Assembly (NCBI GenBank): GCA_018222965.1
Contig: JAAEZH010000009.1
Span: forward strand, 62,001 to 126,000
Origin: Bacteroidota bacterium
GTDB lineage: Bacteria; Bacteroidota; Bacteroidia; Chitinophagales; Saprospiraceae
DNA: 64,000 bases
Direction of reading: 5' to 3'
In this document: piece after piece, positions 33,613-43,169 of the stretch
Numbering within the stretch: the first letter of the stretch is position 1
Layout: every line of letters starts with the position of its first letter
Made by a program: the position numbers and the translations under genes
The notes under the pieces: generated by a model
The model's database searches: none
What the model was told of the DNA's origin: nothing
The model's input: only the letters and a program-made list of their open reading frames with translations

Positions 33613-35088
33613 TTACAGGCTGTCCAAAAAGTCGTTAGCCCGCTTCAACAGGCCTTCTAATTTTTCATCAGACATTCGATTCAGGTTCCCCAACAACATC
33701 GACAATCGGGGGTTTCCCGAAAAGAAATCCCGATGCTCATGCATGAACCGCCAGAAGAGGGCATCCCAGGTATCGCACCAATCTCCTTTGCCATAGTTAC
33801 TCATTTTGCGCACGTAATTGCTTCCGCTGATGTAGGGTTTAGTCGCAAAAAGACCGCCATCGGCAAACTGACTCATTCCGTACACATTGGGAACCATCAC
33901 CCAATCGTAAGCATCAATAAACAGCTCCATGAACCAGCGATACACTTCCTTCGGATCAAACTCACAGAGCAACATGAAATTCCCCAGAATCATGAGGCGC
34001 TCAATGTGGTGGCAATAGCCATAACGCAGCACTTTTTTGATGGTATCATCCAGGGGTACTATCCCCGTACTCCCATCGTAAAATGAATCCGGGATCTTTC
34101 GGCGAAAGCCCCAAAAATTAGTTGTGCGAGCTTCCACACCCCGGGCCTCGTACATTCCCCGCATAAACTCCCGCCAGCCAATAATCTGCCGCACAAAACC
34201 CTCTGTGGAGTTGAGCGGAACGGCCTCTTTTTCGGCGAAAGCCAACACCTCCTCCAGAATGATTTCCGGAGGCAACAAACCCACGTTGAGCATCGGAGTC
34301 AGCACGCTGTGATTCAGGAAACTTTCTTCCCTGACAATCGCATCCTCATAGGGCCCGAATTCGGTAAAACGATTCTTTAAAAACTGCTTTAGCCAGGTTC
34401 GGGATGCACCAAAATCATCCGGATACAGGGGAAAATCTTCTAAGTTGCCGGGATTGTCTGGAAAGTGTTTTTCCACATATTCCATCGCCGCTTTCCGCGA
34501 AGAATCCATTTTTGGAAAGTTGATTTCCGGAGGCGATTTTTTCTTTGGGTACTTCTTCCGGTTTTCTTTATCGAAGCTCCATTTACCGCCTGCCGGTTTT
34601 CCATCCTCCAGCAAAATATTCAAGCGTTTGCGTTGGCTGATGTAAAAGTCGGTTTGGAAATAAGACTCCTTTTCCGGATCAAAGAAGTCTTTTAATTCCG
34701 CCGGAGAATTGAGAAAAAGCGGACTGTCCTTTTTTACCGTTTTTATTTTATGCTTTTCAGCGAATGTGCGGATACGTTTTGACAACCAGTCGTCTGTCGG
34801 GTCGATAAAGTGGAGCTCTTCTAATCCTTTCGCTGCCAGGGACCCAATCAATTCTCGTACATCAGATTCTTGCTCCGTAGTCTCGATATAAACGACTTTA
34901 GCTCCCTTGTTTTCCAGGTACTCCGCATACTTTTTCATACTGGCCCGATGAAAAGCAATCTTTTGTTTGTGGAAAGCATACTGCCTGAAAAAGAGATATT
35001 CTTCAACGATGCAGGAAGGCCGTTTTTTTAGTTCAAGTGGAGATTCTTCAAACAACTGATGCGGGAAGATCAGATTAACGGACTTCAT
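33613..35088 (-). CDS. Cryptochrome/photolyase-related protein (FeS-BCP/PhrB type)
   Basis: 491 residues from ATG 35088 ([18 protein letters not shown]), the family start. Blocks: [29 protein letters not shown], and the C-terminal FAD domain with [32 protein letters not shown], and [17 protein letters not shown]. Cysteine GYCHH and CEFDPKE sit where the family binds [4Fe-4S]. The protein repairs (6-4) photoproducts by light in studied members. It has two TTTCGGCGAAA copies in frame (34097 giving FRRK, 34230 giving LAFAEK). It follows a DUF2256 gene with 14 bases overlap. Confidence 0.93.
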   Translation of the reverse strand: MKSVNLIFPHQLFEESPLELKKRPSCIVEEYLFFRQYAFHKQKIAFHRASMKKYAEYLENKGAKVVYIETTEQESDVRELIGSLAAKGLEELHFIDPTDDWLSKRIRTFAEKHKIKTVKKDSPLFLNSPAELKDFFDPEKESYFQTDFYISQRKRLNILLEDGKPAGGKWSFDKENRKKYPKKKSPPEINFPKMDSSRKAAMEYVEKHFPDNPGNLEDFPLYPDDFGASRTWLKQFLKNRFTEFGPYEDAIVREESFLNHSVLTPMLNVGLLPPEIILEEVLAFAEKEAVPLNSTEGFVRQIIGWREFMRGMYEARGVEARTTNFWGFRRKIPDSFYDGSTGIVPLDDTIKKVLRYGYCHHIERLMILGNFMLLCEFDPKEVYRWFMELFIDAYDWVMVPNVYGMSQFADGGLFATKPYISGSNYVRKMSNYGKGDWCDTWDALFWRFMHEHRDFFSGNPRLSMLLGNLNRMSDEKLEGLLKRANDFLDSL

Positions 35089-35224
35089 TTTGCTTATTTC
35101 TATTTCTTCGGCAGCGCTCGCTGCAATATTTGACTTCACCCCAGACTTTCTCCCATTTTTTGCGCCATTTGAAGGGTCTGCCGCAAACAACACATAGCTT
35201 TTCCGGGAGATGTTCTTTCTTCAT
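35075..35224 (-). CDS. DUF2256 zinc-ribbon protein
   Basis: 49 residues, below usual ORF cut-offs. The sequence [16 protein letters not shown] and [18 protein letters not shown] shows two C-x2-C/C-x3-C pairs typical of DUF2256, a small protein found next to photolyase-related genes in many bacteria. Its start codon overlaps the flavin reductase stop (TAATG), and its end overlaps the photolyase start by 14 bases, so the three are translated as one unit. A helper role in photolyase cluster or FAD loading is inferred from linkage. Confidence 0.9.
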   Translation of the reverse strand: MKKEHLPEKLCVVCGRPFKWRKKWEKVWGEVKYCSERCRRNRNKQNEVR

Positions 35225-35859
35225 TATTTATTAAAATCTGGCAATTCGTGGGGACGGGCATAGGGAAACTGGTCCATTTTTTTCAGGCTGTAATAAGAAT
35301 TCAGGCCTGAGATGCCTGTATCTCCCAGTGCTTCAAGATTGAGATGTCCTCCTTTTTCAAAGGCTTCATCGGGTAGATAAATATGCTCTACAGTTCCAAT
35401 GATCAAAGCAGTATCGTTGAGGTCAATGGGAATTGCCCGCACAAAGCGCATCCCAAGTTTTAAGCGGCTTTCCTTTACATAAGGAGCCGGGAAACCCTCC
35501 ATCCACTCCGCGGTCAACCCACACTTTTCAAATTCAGATTCTTCACGATCAAACTTGGCAGAAGTATAATGGGCTTGTTGAATAAAGGAATTATGTACGT
35601 GGTTGATGGTGTAAAAACCGGTAGCCATAATGTTTTCATAGGTATCTCTCCGCACTTCATCAGAAGGACGAACATTAAAACCTATAAGCGCCGGATTGCT
35701 ACCCAGGTGAATGACCGAGCTAAAAATCGCCAGGTTGGAATGCCCGTCTTCCGAATGGCTTCCAATGAGATTAGCCGGTTTGACACCGGTTACCGAATTG
35801 ATGAGGTTGAGTCGCTCGATCTTATCGAGATCCTGAATGGATTTTTTGTCTAAATGCAT
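35224..35859 (-). CDS. Flavin reductase-family protein
   Basis: 211 residues. The fold is the flavin reductase-like/FMN-binding split barrel: [41 protein letters not shown] is the FMN-binding block, and [22 protein letters not shown] the second. It reduces or binds FMN/FAD with NAD(P)H. It is the first gene of an operon with DUF2256 and the photolyase; reduced flavin is what photolyases need, so a supporting role is plausible. Confidence 0.88.
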   Translation of the reverse strand: MHLDKKSIQDLDKIERLNLINSVTGVKPANLIGSHSEDGHSNLAIFSSVIHLGSNPALIGFNVRPSDEVRRDTYENIMATGFYTINHVHNSFIQQAHYTSAKFDREESEFEKCGLTAEWMEGFPAPYVKESRLKLGMRFVRAIPIDLNDTALIIGTVEHIYLPDEAFEKGGHLNLEALGDTGISGLNSYYSLKKMDQFPYARPHELPDFNK

Positions 35860-35940
35860 GTACAGGGAGTTTGCACATACTTAATATCGGGGAGGAGAAA
35901 TTGTTCGAAACTAAAGGTATTCTTTCGCTTTAATCAAAAT

Positions 35941-35980
35941 AAAAAAAGCAGCCTCAAAGTGCTTTTGAGGCTGCTTTTTT
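35941..35980 (-). terminator. Terminator of the BNR/T9SS gene
   Basis: AGCAGCCTCAAA (35947-35958) pairs with TTTTGAGGCTGCT (35963-35975). The minus side has seven T after the stem; the plus side also has six, so it may act both ways. Confidence 0.9.
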
Positions 35981-35982
35981 CC

Positions 35983-38085
35983 TTATAGTTTCACCCAAAT
36001 GGCTGAAAAACTTTTTTCCTTATCAAGGGCCCGGATGATATACGTTCCGGAAGGAAATGCCTGCATATCCAATTGGACATTTTCACTTTTCCCAACATAA
36101 ACTTCCTGCATCAGCTGGCCTTGTTGATTGTAGACAAGAAGGTGACCATCTTCAAATTGATGATCCAGATAAAGACTCTCATCTCCCGGATTTGGAAAGA
36201 TATTTAGTTGCCCTTCCTTCTCTACAAATTCATCAGTGCCGATGGTAATCGGAATGGAAGCAAAGGCTATGATTCCTCCATTGCCCACCGCTACCAATTC
36301 ATCCGCTATTTTGTCGGAGTATATTAGATCATTAAACTCATAGGATGCCTGATAAGCCAGGCTCCAGCTCTGACCACCATTTTCGGAGTAGTAAATTGAG
36401 CCGGTATTATCATCTCCCCGGCCGGCCAGCCAGCCGGTATTTTCATCCTTGAAAAGGATCGCATTTATATTTAAGGGAGCACCCGATAAAACAGACCAGT
36501 TCATTCCGCCATCCAGGGTTTTATAGATACCGCCACCTTGCTGATACAACCAGCCGGTATTTTCATCCAGGAAGAAAACATCAGAAATTGAACTTGAGCC
36601 GGGTGATTCCACTAATTCCCAGCTTGTTCCTCCATCGGTGGTTTGCAGTAATTGATCGTCTTCCCAGGCAAAGCCTTTTTCATTAGAGGCAAAGCTGAAT
36701 CCTCGTGCGGAGACCTCATTGGGTGTTTCGAATGCTATCCAGGTTTCGCCCTGGTCCTCTGATCGATGGATGCATGATTCTGCAATGGCCGTAGAGGCAT
36801 ATACTACGCCATTGGGGCTGATTCCTACATTTCGCACAAAAGAGACCCCATCCAGTACCTGTTCCCAGCTTTGGCCTTCGTCCTGGCTTCTGAACAGTCC
36901 GCTATATCCTCGCGAATAGTACAAAGTTCCGTTGGCATCCGCTTCAATATCAGAGATGAGTGGCCCTTGATTTCCGGCAGCTGCCCAGCTCTCGCCACCC
37001 ATTTCGGTTTTTAGAATATTATAACCGGCTCCTCCCGCAAAACCAACCTCTTCATTGAGCATAGCCACATTTTCCAGATTCGCTTTTTCAGCGGCAAAAA
37101 TATCTGTCCAGTTCTGGCCTTCGTCTTCACTTTTTGCAATTACCTGATTTTCTCCGACCATCCAGATCGTACCATCTTCATCCAGGTACATGCTGTTCAT
37201 ATCGTTATACACATAATCTGCAACCTGATAACTTGTCCAAAGGGCTCCGCCATCTTCTGAGCTATAGAAGTTTAGGGTATTACCACCGAAAGCATACAAC
37301 TTTGAAGCGTCAGCAGCTTGAAATTTGATATTGGCGGTGGGCAAACCATCGCTCACCATACTCGTCCAGGTTTCTCCGCCATCCGTGCTGCTCAGGACAT
37401 TTTCATCATTATCGATGATAAAGCCGGTATTTGAATCCAGGAAGTCAATCCATTGAGCGGATTCATCCGGGGTAATATAGATGGAATCCCAGCTTGCACC
37501 AGCGTCTTCTGTGGCATAGACCACGCCTCCCAGGGTTACCATCCAGCCGGTATTACTGTCTACAAAAGTGCAGTTTCGGCCAAAGTCTTCCGTTTCCAGA
37601 ACCGTAGTCCAGGTCTGCCCGGCGTCTGTGCTTCTGTATAGCTTCCCGTCTGCATCACAGATCATGGCAACATCGGCGGATGCAAAGTGAATGTCGCGGA
37701 TATTGTCAAAAAGAGGGGCGCTTTCTATTTCCTGCCAGGAGATTCCTCCATCATTTGTTGCATACAAAGTTGTGCGGCTTCCGATGATAAATGCCTGTTG
37801 GCCGGAGCCGGGAACTTCCCGCACGTACTGCATTTCATCCTCGGTGGGAAGCTCGATATAATTCCAGTTTTGACCGGCATCCGAAGACTGCATCACCCGG
37901 CCCAGTTTGCCGGCGGCGATATAAGTGCCGCCTGGCAGGAAAACGCCATCCGTGATATCCAGGTAATTTTCAAAGGGATAAACGGTTTGCCATTCTGGTT
38001 GGGCTTTCGCCGAAAGGCATAAAAAAGAGAGCGAAAAAAGCAACAATAGTGCTTTCACAGGTAAAAGGAGGGTCTTGTAAGACAT
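35983..38085 (-). CDS. Secreted BNR-repeat protein with type IX sorting domain
   Basis: 700 residues from ATG 38085. The signal peptide ends LCLSAKAQ, and its SAKA is encoded by a TTTCGSCGAAA repeat (38005). Thirteen Asp-box/BNR-like blades of the form S-x-D-G-G-x-x-W (STDAGQTW, TTDGGTSW, SENGGQSW and others) indicate beta-propellers similar to YCF48/PSII-stability and sialidase folds. The C-terminal 75 residues (LNIFPNPGDESLYLDH ... SGTYIIRALDKEKSF) are a por-type sorting domain, so export to the cell surface by T9SS. Binding or enzymatic role unknown; no catalytic set seen. Confidence 0.92.
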   Translation of the reverse strand: MSYKTLLLPVKALLLLFSLSFLCLSAKAQPEWQTVYPFENYLDITDGVFLPGGTYIAAGKLGRVMQSSDAGQNWNYIELPTEDEMQYVREVPGSGQQAFIIGSRTTLYATNDGGISWQEIESAPLFDNIRDIHFASADVAMICDADGKLYRSTDAGQTWTTVLETEDFGRNCTFVDSNTGWMVTLGGVVYATEDAGASWDSIYITPDESAQWIDFLDSNTGFIIDNDENVLSSTDGGETWTSMVSDGLPTANIKFQAADASKLYAFGGNTLNFYSSEDGGALWTSYQVADYVYNDMNSMYLDEDGTIWMVGENQVIAKSEDEGQNWTDIFAAEKANLENVAMLNEEVGFAGGAGYNILKTEMGGESWAAAGNQGPLISDIEADANGTLYYSRGYSGLFRSQDEGQSWEQVLDGVSFVRNVGISPNGVVYASTAIAESCIHRSEDQGETWIAFETPNEVSARGFSFASNEKGFAWEDDQLLQTTDGGTSWELVESPGSSSISDVFFLDENTGWLYQQGGGIYKTLDGGMNWSVLSGAPLNINAILFKDENTGWLAGRGDDNTGSIYYSENGGQSWSLAYQASYEFNDLIYSDKIADELVAVGNGGIIAFASIPITIGTDEFVEKEGQLNIFPNPGDESLYLDHQFEDGHLLVYNQQGQLMQEVYVGKSENVQLDMQAFPSGTYIIRALDKEKSFSAIWVKL

Positions 38086-38148
38086 ACTTGTTTTTTCCGG
38101 CAAATTATTCGGAAAAAGAGCAAGACACATCACCCAAAAGGATGAATT

Positions 38149-38874
38149 CTACCAAAGGCTGCGCAATCCATCTTCGATCGCTTTATGGTATTTTTCTTCA
38201 TTGAAACGGTAAAGGCGGGGAGATTTATGAGCGCCTCCCGTACGTCGCTTGCCTGTATCTTCCAGGATGTCATAGCTCAACATTTTCCGCCTGAAGTTTC
38301 GGCGATCAAGTTTGCGATCCAGGACCGTTTCGTAGAGTGCCTGCAATTCCGACATGCTAAATTCGTCGGGCAGCAGATTGAGTCCAATGGGTTGATCATT
38401 TAATTCCCGCTTTAAAATCTGATATGCTTTTTGGATGATCTTCTCATGGTCGAGCATCAGATCGGGCAGATCTTTCATGTTTTTCCAGGTGCAGGAATCG
38501 GAGGAAAAATCGGGCCGCGGGGCCTGCACTTTTGAATACTCCACCAACGCATAATAACCCACCGATACGAATCGCTGGTCAAACCAGTTCTCCAGCTCCG
38601 GAGGAATCACATCCGTTGCTACAAGCTTATTGGCATGACCGGGCAAATGGCGGTCGGTATCGCCAAACAAATAAAACTGTCGCAGAAAAATATCCCGGAG
38701 CCCGGTTCGTCGAAACAAGACCTCCACCGCTTCTGAATCTACCGCTTTCTGCCGGTCAACAAACCCGCCCGGCAAAGACCACAACTTCTGGTTCTTTAGC
38801 TTCAACAACAACACCTTCAATTCTGACTCGTGAAACCCGAAAATCACGCAATCAATTGAAAGCCCGGGGTGCAT
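38149..38874 (-). CDS. Nudix-domain plus winged-helix regulator
   Basis: 241 residues. The N-terminal Nudix fold begins IDCVIFGFHESELKVLLLK, but the Nudix box reads GGFVDRQKAVDSEAVEVLFRRTGL: the catalytic R-E-L-x-E-E is changed to E-V-L-F-R-R, so hydrolysis is very unlikely. The C-terminal part (FSMSELQALYETVLDRKLDRRNFRRKML) is the winged helix of NrtR/AraR-type regulators. In Bacteroidota such proteins sense sugars or ADP-ribose. It is divergent from the GH3 gene, 26 bases apart, and probably controls it. Confidence 0.88.
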   Translation of the reverse strand: MHPGLSIDCVIFGFHESELKVLLLKLKNQKLWSLPGGFVDRQKAVDSEAVEVLFRRTGLRDIFLRQFYLFGDTDRHLPGHANKLVATDVIPPELENWFDQRFVSVGYYALVEYSKVQAPRPDFSSDSCTWKNMKDLPDLMLDHEKIIQKAYQILKRELNDQPIGLNLLPDEFSMSELQALYETVLDRKLDRRNFRRKMLSYDILEDTGKRRTGGAHKSPRLYRFNEEKYHKAIEDGLRSLW

Positions 38875-38900
38875 GTCCTCCGCATTAAAAATTGGGCATC

Positions 38901-41273
38901 ATGAAAAACTTCCTTACACTATTTGTCCTGGCACTACTTTTCCCGCTTTCGGCGAAAGCCCAAAACTATCGCGACATGAATAACAACGGTCAGCAAGAGC
39001 CCTATGAAAATCCGGTACTTCCGATTGAGCAACGGGTAGATGATTTGTTGAAGCGGATGACTGTAGAAGAAAAGATCATGCTGACCATTGGCGTCGGAAT
39101 GGAGATCCCCGGGGTATCTCAAACGCTGCGCCCTCAAAAAGTGGAAGGAGCAGCCGGACTCACCTTTGATGTGCCGCGGCTCGGCATCCCATCTATCGTT
39201 TTGGCGGATGGCCCTGCCGGTCTGCGTATTGCTCCCACCCGGGAAGAGACCCCAGATCAAACCTACTACTGTACGGCTTTTCCCGTAGCGACTGTTATGG
39301 CATCTACCTGGGATACCGACCTCATGGAGTCTGTAGGGGCAGCGATGGGAAGCGAAGTACTCGACTATGGAGTCGATGTTTTGCTTGCTCCGGGAATGAA
39401 TATCCACCGAAACCCGCTTGCCGGACGAAACTTTGAATACTTCTCGGAAGATCCTTTATTAGCCGGACTTGCCTGTGCATCTATCGTAAACGGAGTCGAG
39501 TCAAAGGGAGTAGGAACTTCTATCAAACACTTTGTAACCAATAATCAGGAAACCAATCGTACTGCCGTTGATGCCATTGTCAGCGAGCGGGCCATGCGTG
39601 AAATCTATCTCCGGGCATTTGAAATCGCGGTAAAGGAAGGCAAGCCCTGGACCATCATGAGTTCCTACAATCAGGTAAACGGACTTTACACCTGTGAAAA
39701 CCCGGAGTTGCTTACCGATATTCTCCGCAAGGAATGGCGTTTTGACGGATTGGTAATGACAGATTGGACTGCAGGTGATGAACCGGCTGTTTCCTTGAAA
39801 GCAGGGAATGACCTGATCATGCCCGGGGGACAGAAAAAACTCGACATGATTAAAGCCGCTGTTGAAGCAGGCCGACTCACTGAAGAAGATCTCGACATTA
39901 ATGCCCGCCGCATCCTGCGCATAGTGATGCGTTCTCCGGCATTCAATGAATATCCTTTCAGCAACGAGCCGGATCTTGAAGGCAATGCTGTAATTGCCCG
40001 ACAGGCAGCAGCCGAAGGCATTATCCTGCTTAAAAATGAAGATGTCCTTCCCTTGAGTGGTGCACTCAATATTGCTGCATTTGGCAATGGTACCTACCAA
40101 TTCATTGCAGGCGGAACCGGCAGTGGTGATGTAAACGAAGCTTATACCATTTCGCTTGATCAGGGGCTGGAGGCAGCCGGTTATCCGGTTGACACTGAAT
40201 TGAAAGCGGTTTATCAGAAATACATTAAAGAAGAAACAGCAAAGCAACCAAAACCGGAAAAGTGGTTTTTGCCAACACCTCCCATTCAGGAGATACCGCT
40301 TTCTGCCGATATGGCAACCCGTAAAGCTCAGGAAAGTGATATTGCTTTAATCACAATCGGCAGAAACTCCGGAGAGTTTGTCGATCGCAAAGTAGAAGAT
40401 GACTTCTTGCTTACTAAGGCGGAATTGGCCATGATTGAAATCGTTTCAGAAGCGTTTCACGAAGCTGGTAAAAAGGTCGTAGTCTTACTCAACATTGGCA
40501 ATGTAATTGAAACTGCCAGCTGGCGGGACATGGCAGATGCCATCATACTTCCCTGGCAGGGTGGGCAGGAAGCAGGAAACGCTCTGACAGATGTGTTGCT
40601 CGGAAAAGTAAACCCATCCGGCAAACTACCAACTACTTTCCCACTTAGCTATGATGACATTCCCTCCTCCAGAAACTTTCCCGGAGATATCGTCGAAGGA
40701 GGCCAAATCCGGATGGAAGGCACGCTGTTTGAAGGCAAAGAATCGTATGTCAAGCACGAAGAAGGCATTTATGTGGGTTACCGCTATTTCCAAACCTTTG
40801 GCAAAGAAGTTGCCTATCCGTTTGGATTTGGTTTGTCTTACACCAGTTTTGAGTATGACCAGCTTTCGCTGAATGCCGATGTTTTTGAAAACAGCATTAC
40901 AGCTTCTGTGACAATTACCAATACCGGCGATACAGCCGGCAAAGAGGTGGTTCAACTATACCTTTCTGCTCCCGCCGAAAGCATGGAAAAACCAGATCGT
41001 GAACTCAAAGGTTTTGCCAAAACCAGGCTACTCCAGCCGGGAGAATCCCAGACCTTAAGCTTTACACTTGATCCCAAATCACTGGCATCATTCGACGAAA
41101 GTCGGACCGCCTGGATCGCTGAAGCCGGAAACTACGATGTGCTAATCGGTGCTTCTTCTGAAGACATCAAAGTAGAAGGCGGTTTTAGGGTAATGGACGA
41201 ACTGGTTGTAGAGAAAACGTTTAAGGCCATTCAACCTGTTCAGGAAATAGACGAATTGAGCCGGAATAAATAG
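38901..41273 (+). CDS. bglX: GH3 beta-glucosidase, periplasmic
   Basis: 790 residues from ATG 38901 (a TTG three codons earlier is ignored). Signal peptide ends FPLSAKAQN, again with SAKA encoded by a TTTCGGCGAAA repeat (38947). The three GH3 parts are present: barrel with [13 protein letters not shown] and the nucleophile Asp near residue 288 (LVMTDWTAG), the alpha/beta sandwich with [10 protein letters not shown] and [19 protein letters not shown], and the C-terminal Fn3-like domain. It hydrolyses beta-glucosides. The adjacent Nudix-like regulator suggests sugar control. Confidence 0.93.
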   Translation: MKNFLTLFVLALLFPLSAKAQNYRDMNNNGQQEPYENPVLPIEQRVDDLLKRMTVEEKIMLTIGVGMEIPGVSQTLRPQKVEGAAGLTFDVPRLGIPSIVLADGPAGLRIAPTREETPDQTYYCTAFPVATVMASTWDTDLMESVGAAMGSEVLDYGVDVLLAPGMNIHRNPLAGRNFEYFSEDPLLAGLACASIVNGVESKGVGTSIKHFVTNNQETNRTAVDAIVSERAMREIYLRAFEIAVKEGKPWTIMSSYNQVNGLYTCENPELLTDILRKEWRFDGLVMTDWTAGDEPAVSLKAGNDLIMPGGQKKLDMIKAAVEAGRLTEEDLDINARRILRIVMRSPAFNEYPFSNEPDLEGNAVIARQAAAEGIILLKNEDVLPLSGALNIAAFGNGTYQFIAGGTGSGDVNEAYTISLDQGLEAAGYPVDTELKAVYQKYIKEETAKQPKPEKWFLPTPPIQEIPLSADMATRKAQESDIALITIGRNSGEFVDRKVEDDFLLTKAELAMIEIVSEAFHEAGKKVVVLLNIGNVIETASWRDMADAIILPWQGGQEAGNALTDVLLGKVNPSGKLPTTFPLSYDDIPSSRNFPGDIVEGGQIRMEGTLFEGKESYVKHEEGIYVGYRYFQTFGKEVAYPFGFGLSYTSFEYDQLSLNADVFENSITASVTITNTGDTAGKEVVQLYLSAPAESMEKPDRELKGFAKTRLLQPGESQTLSFTLDPKSLASFDESRTAWIAEAGNYDVLIGASSEDIKVEGGFRVMDELVVEKTFKAIQPVQEIDELSRNK

Positions 41274-41278
41274 ATATC

Positions 41279-41316
41279 ACTCGACATGACATGTCGGGTG
41301 ACATGTCATGTCGAGT
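41279..41316. repeat. Palindrome, CGACATGACATGTC family, copy 1
   Basis: A 17-bp perfect inverted repeat, ACTCGACATGACATGTC and its complement, separated by GGGT. It fills the space between the convergent GH3 and GNAT stops and may serve as terminator, but related copies occur elsewhere. Confidence 0.9.
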
Positions 41317-41319
41317 AAC

Positions 41320-41850
41320 TTAACCCACAAACGCAGCCGGATACTCTACCATCCCCGCTACTTCATCCAGGGCCCCATGCTTCAATTCAATTAGCATGCA
41401 ATTTTCCAAAGGTGCTTCGAAAGGCAAGTTGACGCCAAACTTGTGAGCTGGCTCATACCCAAAGCGTGGATAATAACCTTCATGGCCCAGAAGAACAATG
41501 GCTTCATATCCCAGCTTTTTCGCTCGTTGGTGGGACTCTTCGATGAGGGCTCCGCCGATGCCTTTGCTCTGTAAAGCAGGTTTGACACTTACCGGGGCTA
41601 AGGCCAATGCTTTATTGTATGTGTTTTTTTCATCCTTAATCAGGATCGGAGTGAGCAGAATATGCCCCACAATATCGCCCTGTATGTCGGCAACAATAGA
41701 GAGTTCGGTAATGAAAGCAGGTGCTTTTCGCAAGCGATTGACCAGCTTATGCTCTTGCTGATCGCTGTATTCTGTCTCCTGGAATGCGGCTTCGACCAGG
41801 GCCTCGACTGTAGAGTAATCGGCTGGAGTTTCTGTTCTAATTTGGAGCAT
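41320..41850 (-). CDS. GNAT-family N-acetyltransferase
   Basis: 176 residues. The acetyl-CoA binding core is ALAPVSVKPALQSKGIGGALIEESHQRAKKLGYEAIVLLG with Q-S-K-G-I-G as the pyrophosphate loop. The C-terminal PRFGYEPAHKFGV is the mark of the YhbS-like group. Acceptor unknown. Its start overlaps the stop of the DUF4287/5655 gene by one base, so both are cotranscribed. Confidence 0.9.
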   Translation of the reverse strand: MLQIRTETPADYSTVEALVEAAFQETEYSDQQEHKLVNRLRKAPAFITELSIVADIQGDIVGHILLTPILIKDEKNTYNKALALAPVSVKPALQSKGIGGALIEESHQRAKKLGYEAIVLLGHEGYYPRFGYEPAHKFGVNLPFEAPLENCMLIELKHGALDEVAGMVEYPAAFVG

Positions 41851-42380
41851 TAATCCGCCATTTCATAAGCTTCCTTCAGCCAACCTATCAGTTGGTCATC
41901 GACCTGATCAACACTTGTAAGTTGTACCCGATGGGTGCACATTGTTCCAAAGGGCCCCGAATCTCCCAATCGATCGGTAGTGGGTTTGCCTTTGAGCTTC
42001 AGCCCCAAATCAACACGGGTTTTGGTTGCTGGTTTGATGAGTGCAAACTGCTTTTTGCGGATCATGCTCACTGCTGCCTTTTTGGGGGTTCTGGTTACAT
42101 CCTCTCCAAAAGTTTCAATCTCTTTAACCAGCTTTTCATAGATCGGAAGGAGGCTTTCTTTGCCCTTATATTGGTTTTCCAAGAGGGTGTTATTGTCAAT
42201 AGATCCAGCATCAGAGGCACGTGCTTTGAGAGATACGAAATTGGCAAACCCATGCGTAAATCCATGTTCGGATTTGAGAAACTTGAGAATTTCTCCGTGT
42301 TTCTGCAGCCTGGAATCTTTTACCACCTTTATCCAGTGGTCCAATGATTTGCCCGTTTTTTCGAGTAGTCCTTTTTCCAT
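41850..42380 (-). CDS. DUF4287/DUF5655 protein
   Basis: 176 residues from ATG 42380. The first 60 match DUF4287 (TGKSLDHWIKVVKDSRLQKHGEILKFLKSEHGFTHGFANFV), and the rest DUF5655, a YdhG-like fold (IYEKLVKEIETFGEDVTRTPKKAAVSMIRKKQFALIKPATKTRVDLGLKLKG). Function not established; both domains are found in putative transport or stress proteins. Start TTG further up is ignored. Confidence 0.88.
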   Translation of the reverse strand: MEKGLLEKTGKSLDHWIKVVKDSRLQKHGEILKFLKSEHGFTHGFANFVSLKARASDAGSIDNNTLLENQYKGKESLLPIYEKLVKEIETFGEDVTRTPKKAAVSMIRKKQFALIKPATKTRVDLGLKLKGKPTTDRLGDSGPFGTMCTHRVQLTSVDQVDDQLIGWLKEAYEMAD

Positions 42381-42424
42381 GCTTTTTTCTTTCAAATGAT
42401 AAGTGATCCAGCCAAAGGTTGCAG

Positions 42425-43129
42425 TTAATCCAGATCCTTTTTAAGTTCGGTGAGTTCTTTTTCGGTCAGGTCGCGCCATTTGCCTGGCTTCAGGTCGCCG
42501 AGGTGGATATTCATTATACGAATCCTTTTCAGGCTGACCACCTTATAGTCCAGGAAAGCACACATCCTTCGGATTTGGCGGTTTAGGCCTTGTGTAAGGA
42601 TGATCCGGAAAACCGTTTTATTGATCCGTTCTACTTTGCATTTTTTAGTCACCGTTCCCAGGATGGGAACGCCGGCAGCCATTTTATCCAGGAAACGCGT
42701 CGTGATGGCTTTATTTACTTTGACGATATATTCTTTGTCGTGCTCATTTTCAACCCGAAGAATCTTATTGACGATATCGCCGTCATTGGTAAGCAAGATC
42801 AATCCGGTAGAAGCTTTATCCAGGCGGCCGATCGGGAATATCCGTTTGGGATGATTCACAAAATCAATGATATTATCCCGGTCCTTCTTGTCTGTCGTTG
42901 AAGTAATGCCGGGTGGTTTGTGGAGTGCGATATAGACATTTTTGGGTTTGCTTTTCAGCGAATTTCCGTCTATCTGTACTTCATCACCTTCAGAAACCCG
43001 GTTCCCTTTTCGGGCAATTTCTCCATTGATGGTTACACGTCCGGCATCTATCCATTTGTCTGCCTCCCTTCGGGAACAGATCCCCGTGGAACTGATATAC
43101 TTATTCAGGCTGACAGAATCATCATTCAT
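42425..43129 (-). CDS. rluF: 23S rRNA pseudouridine(2604) synthase
   Basis: 234 residues. An S4 domain (SLNKYISSTGICSRREADKWIDAGRVTINGEIARKGNRV) precedes the RsuA-type catalytic domain with FPIGRLDKASTGLILLTNDGD carrying the catalytic Asp of GRLD. HDKEYIVKVNK...GVPILGTVTKKC and TQGLNRQIRRMC are typical of the RluF branch. It modifies U2604 of 23S rRNA. Confidence 0.93.
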   Translation of the reverse strand: MNDDSVSLNKYISSTGICSRREADKWIDAGRVTINGEIARKGNRVSEGDEVQIDGNSLKSKPKNVYIALHKPPGITSTTDKKDRDNIIDFVNHPKRIFPIGRLDKASTGLILLTNDGDIVNKILRVENEHDKEYIVKVNKAITTRFLDKMAAGVPILGTVTKKCKVERINKTVFRIILTQGLNRQIRRMCAFLDYKVVSLKRIRIMNIHLGDLKPGKWRDLTEKELTELKKDLD

Positions 43130-43169
43130 ATCGCCAAGTTATTGATTTCTGACAAATGGGAAAAAAGGA

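Noticed and set aside
39501-40247. A 248-codon minus-strand frame inside bglX
   Set aside because: Shadow of the GH3 gene, with no start context or motif.
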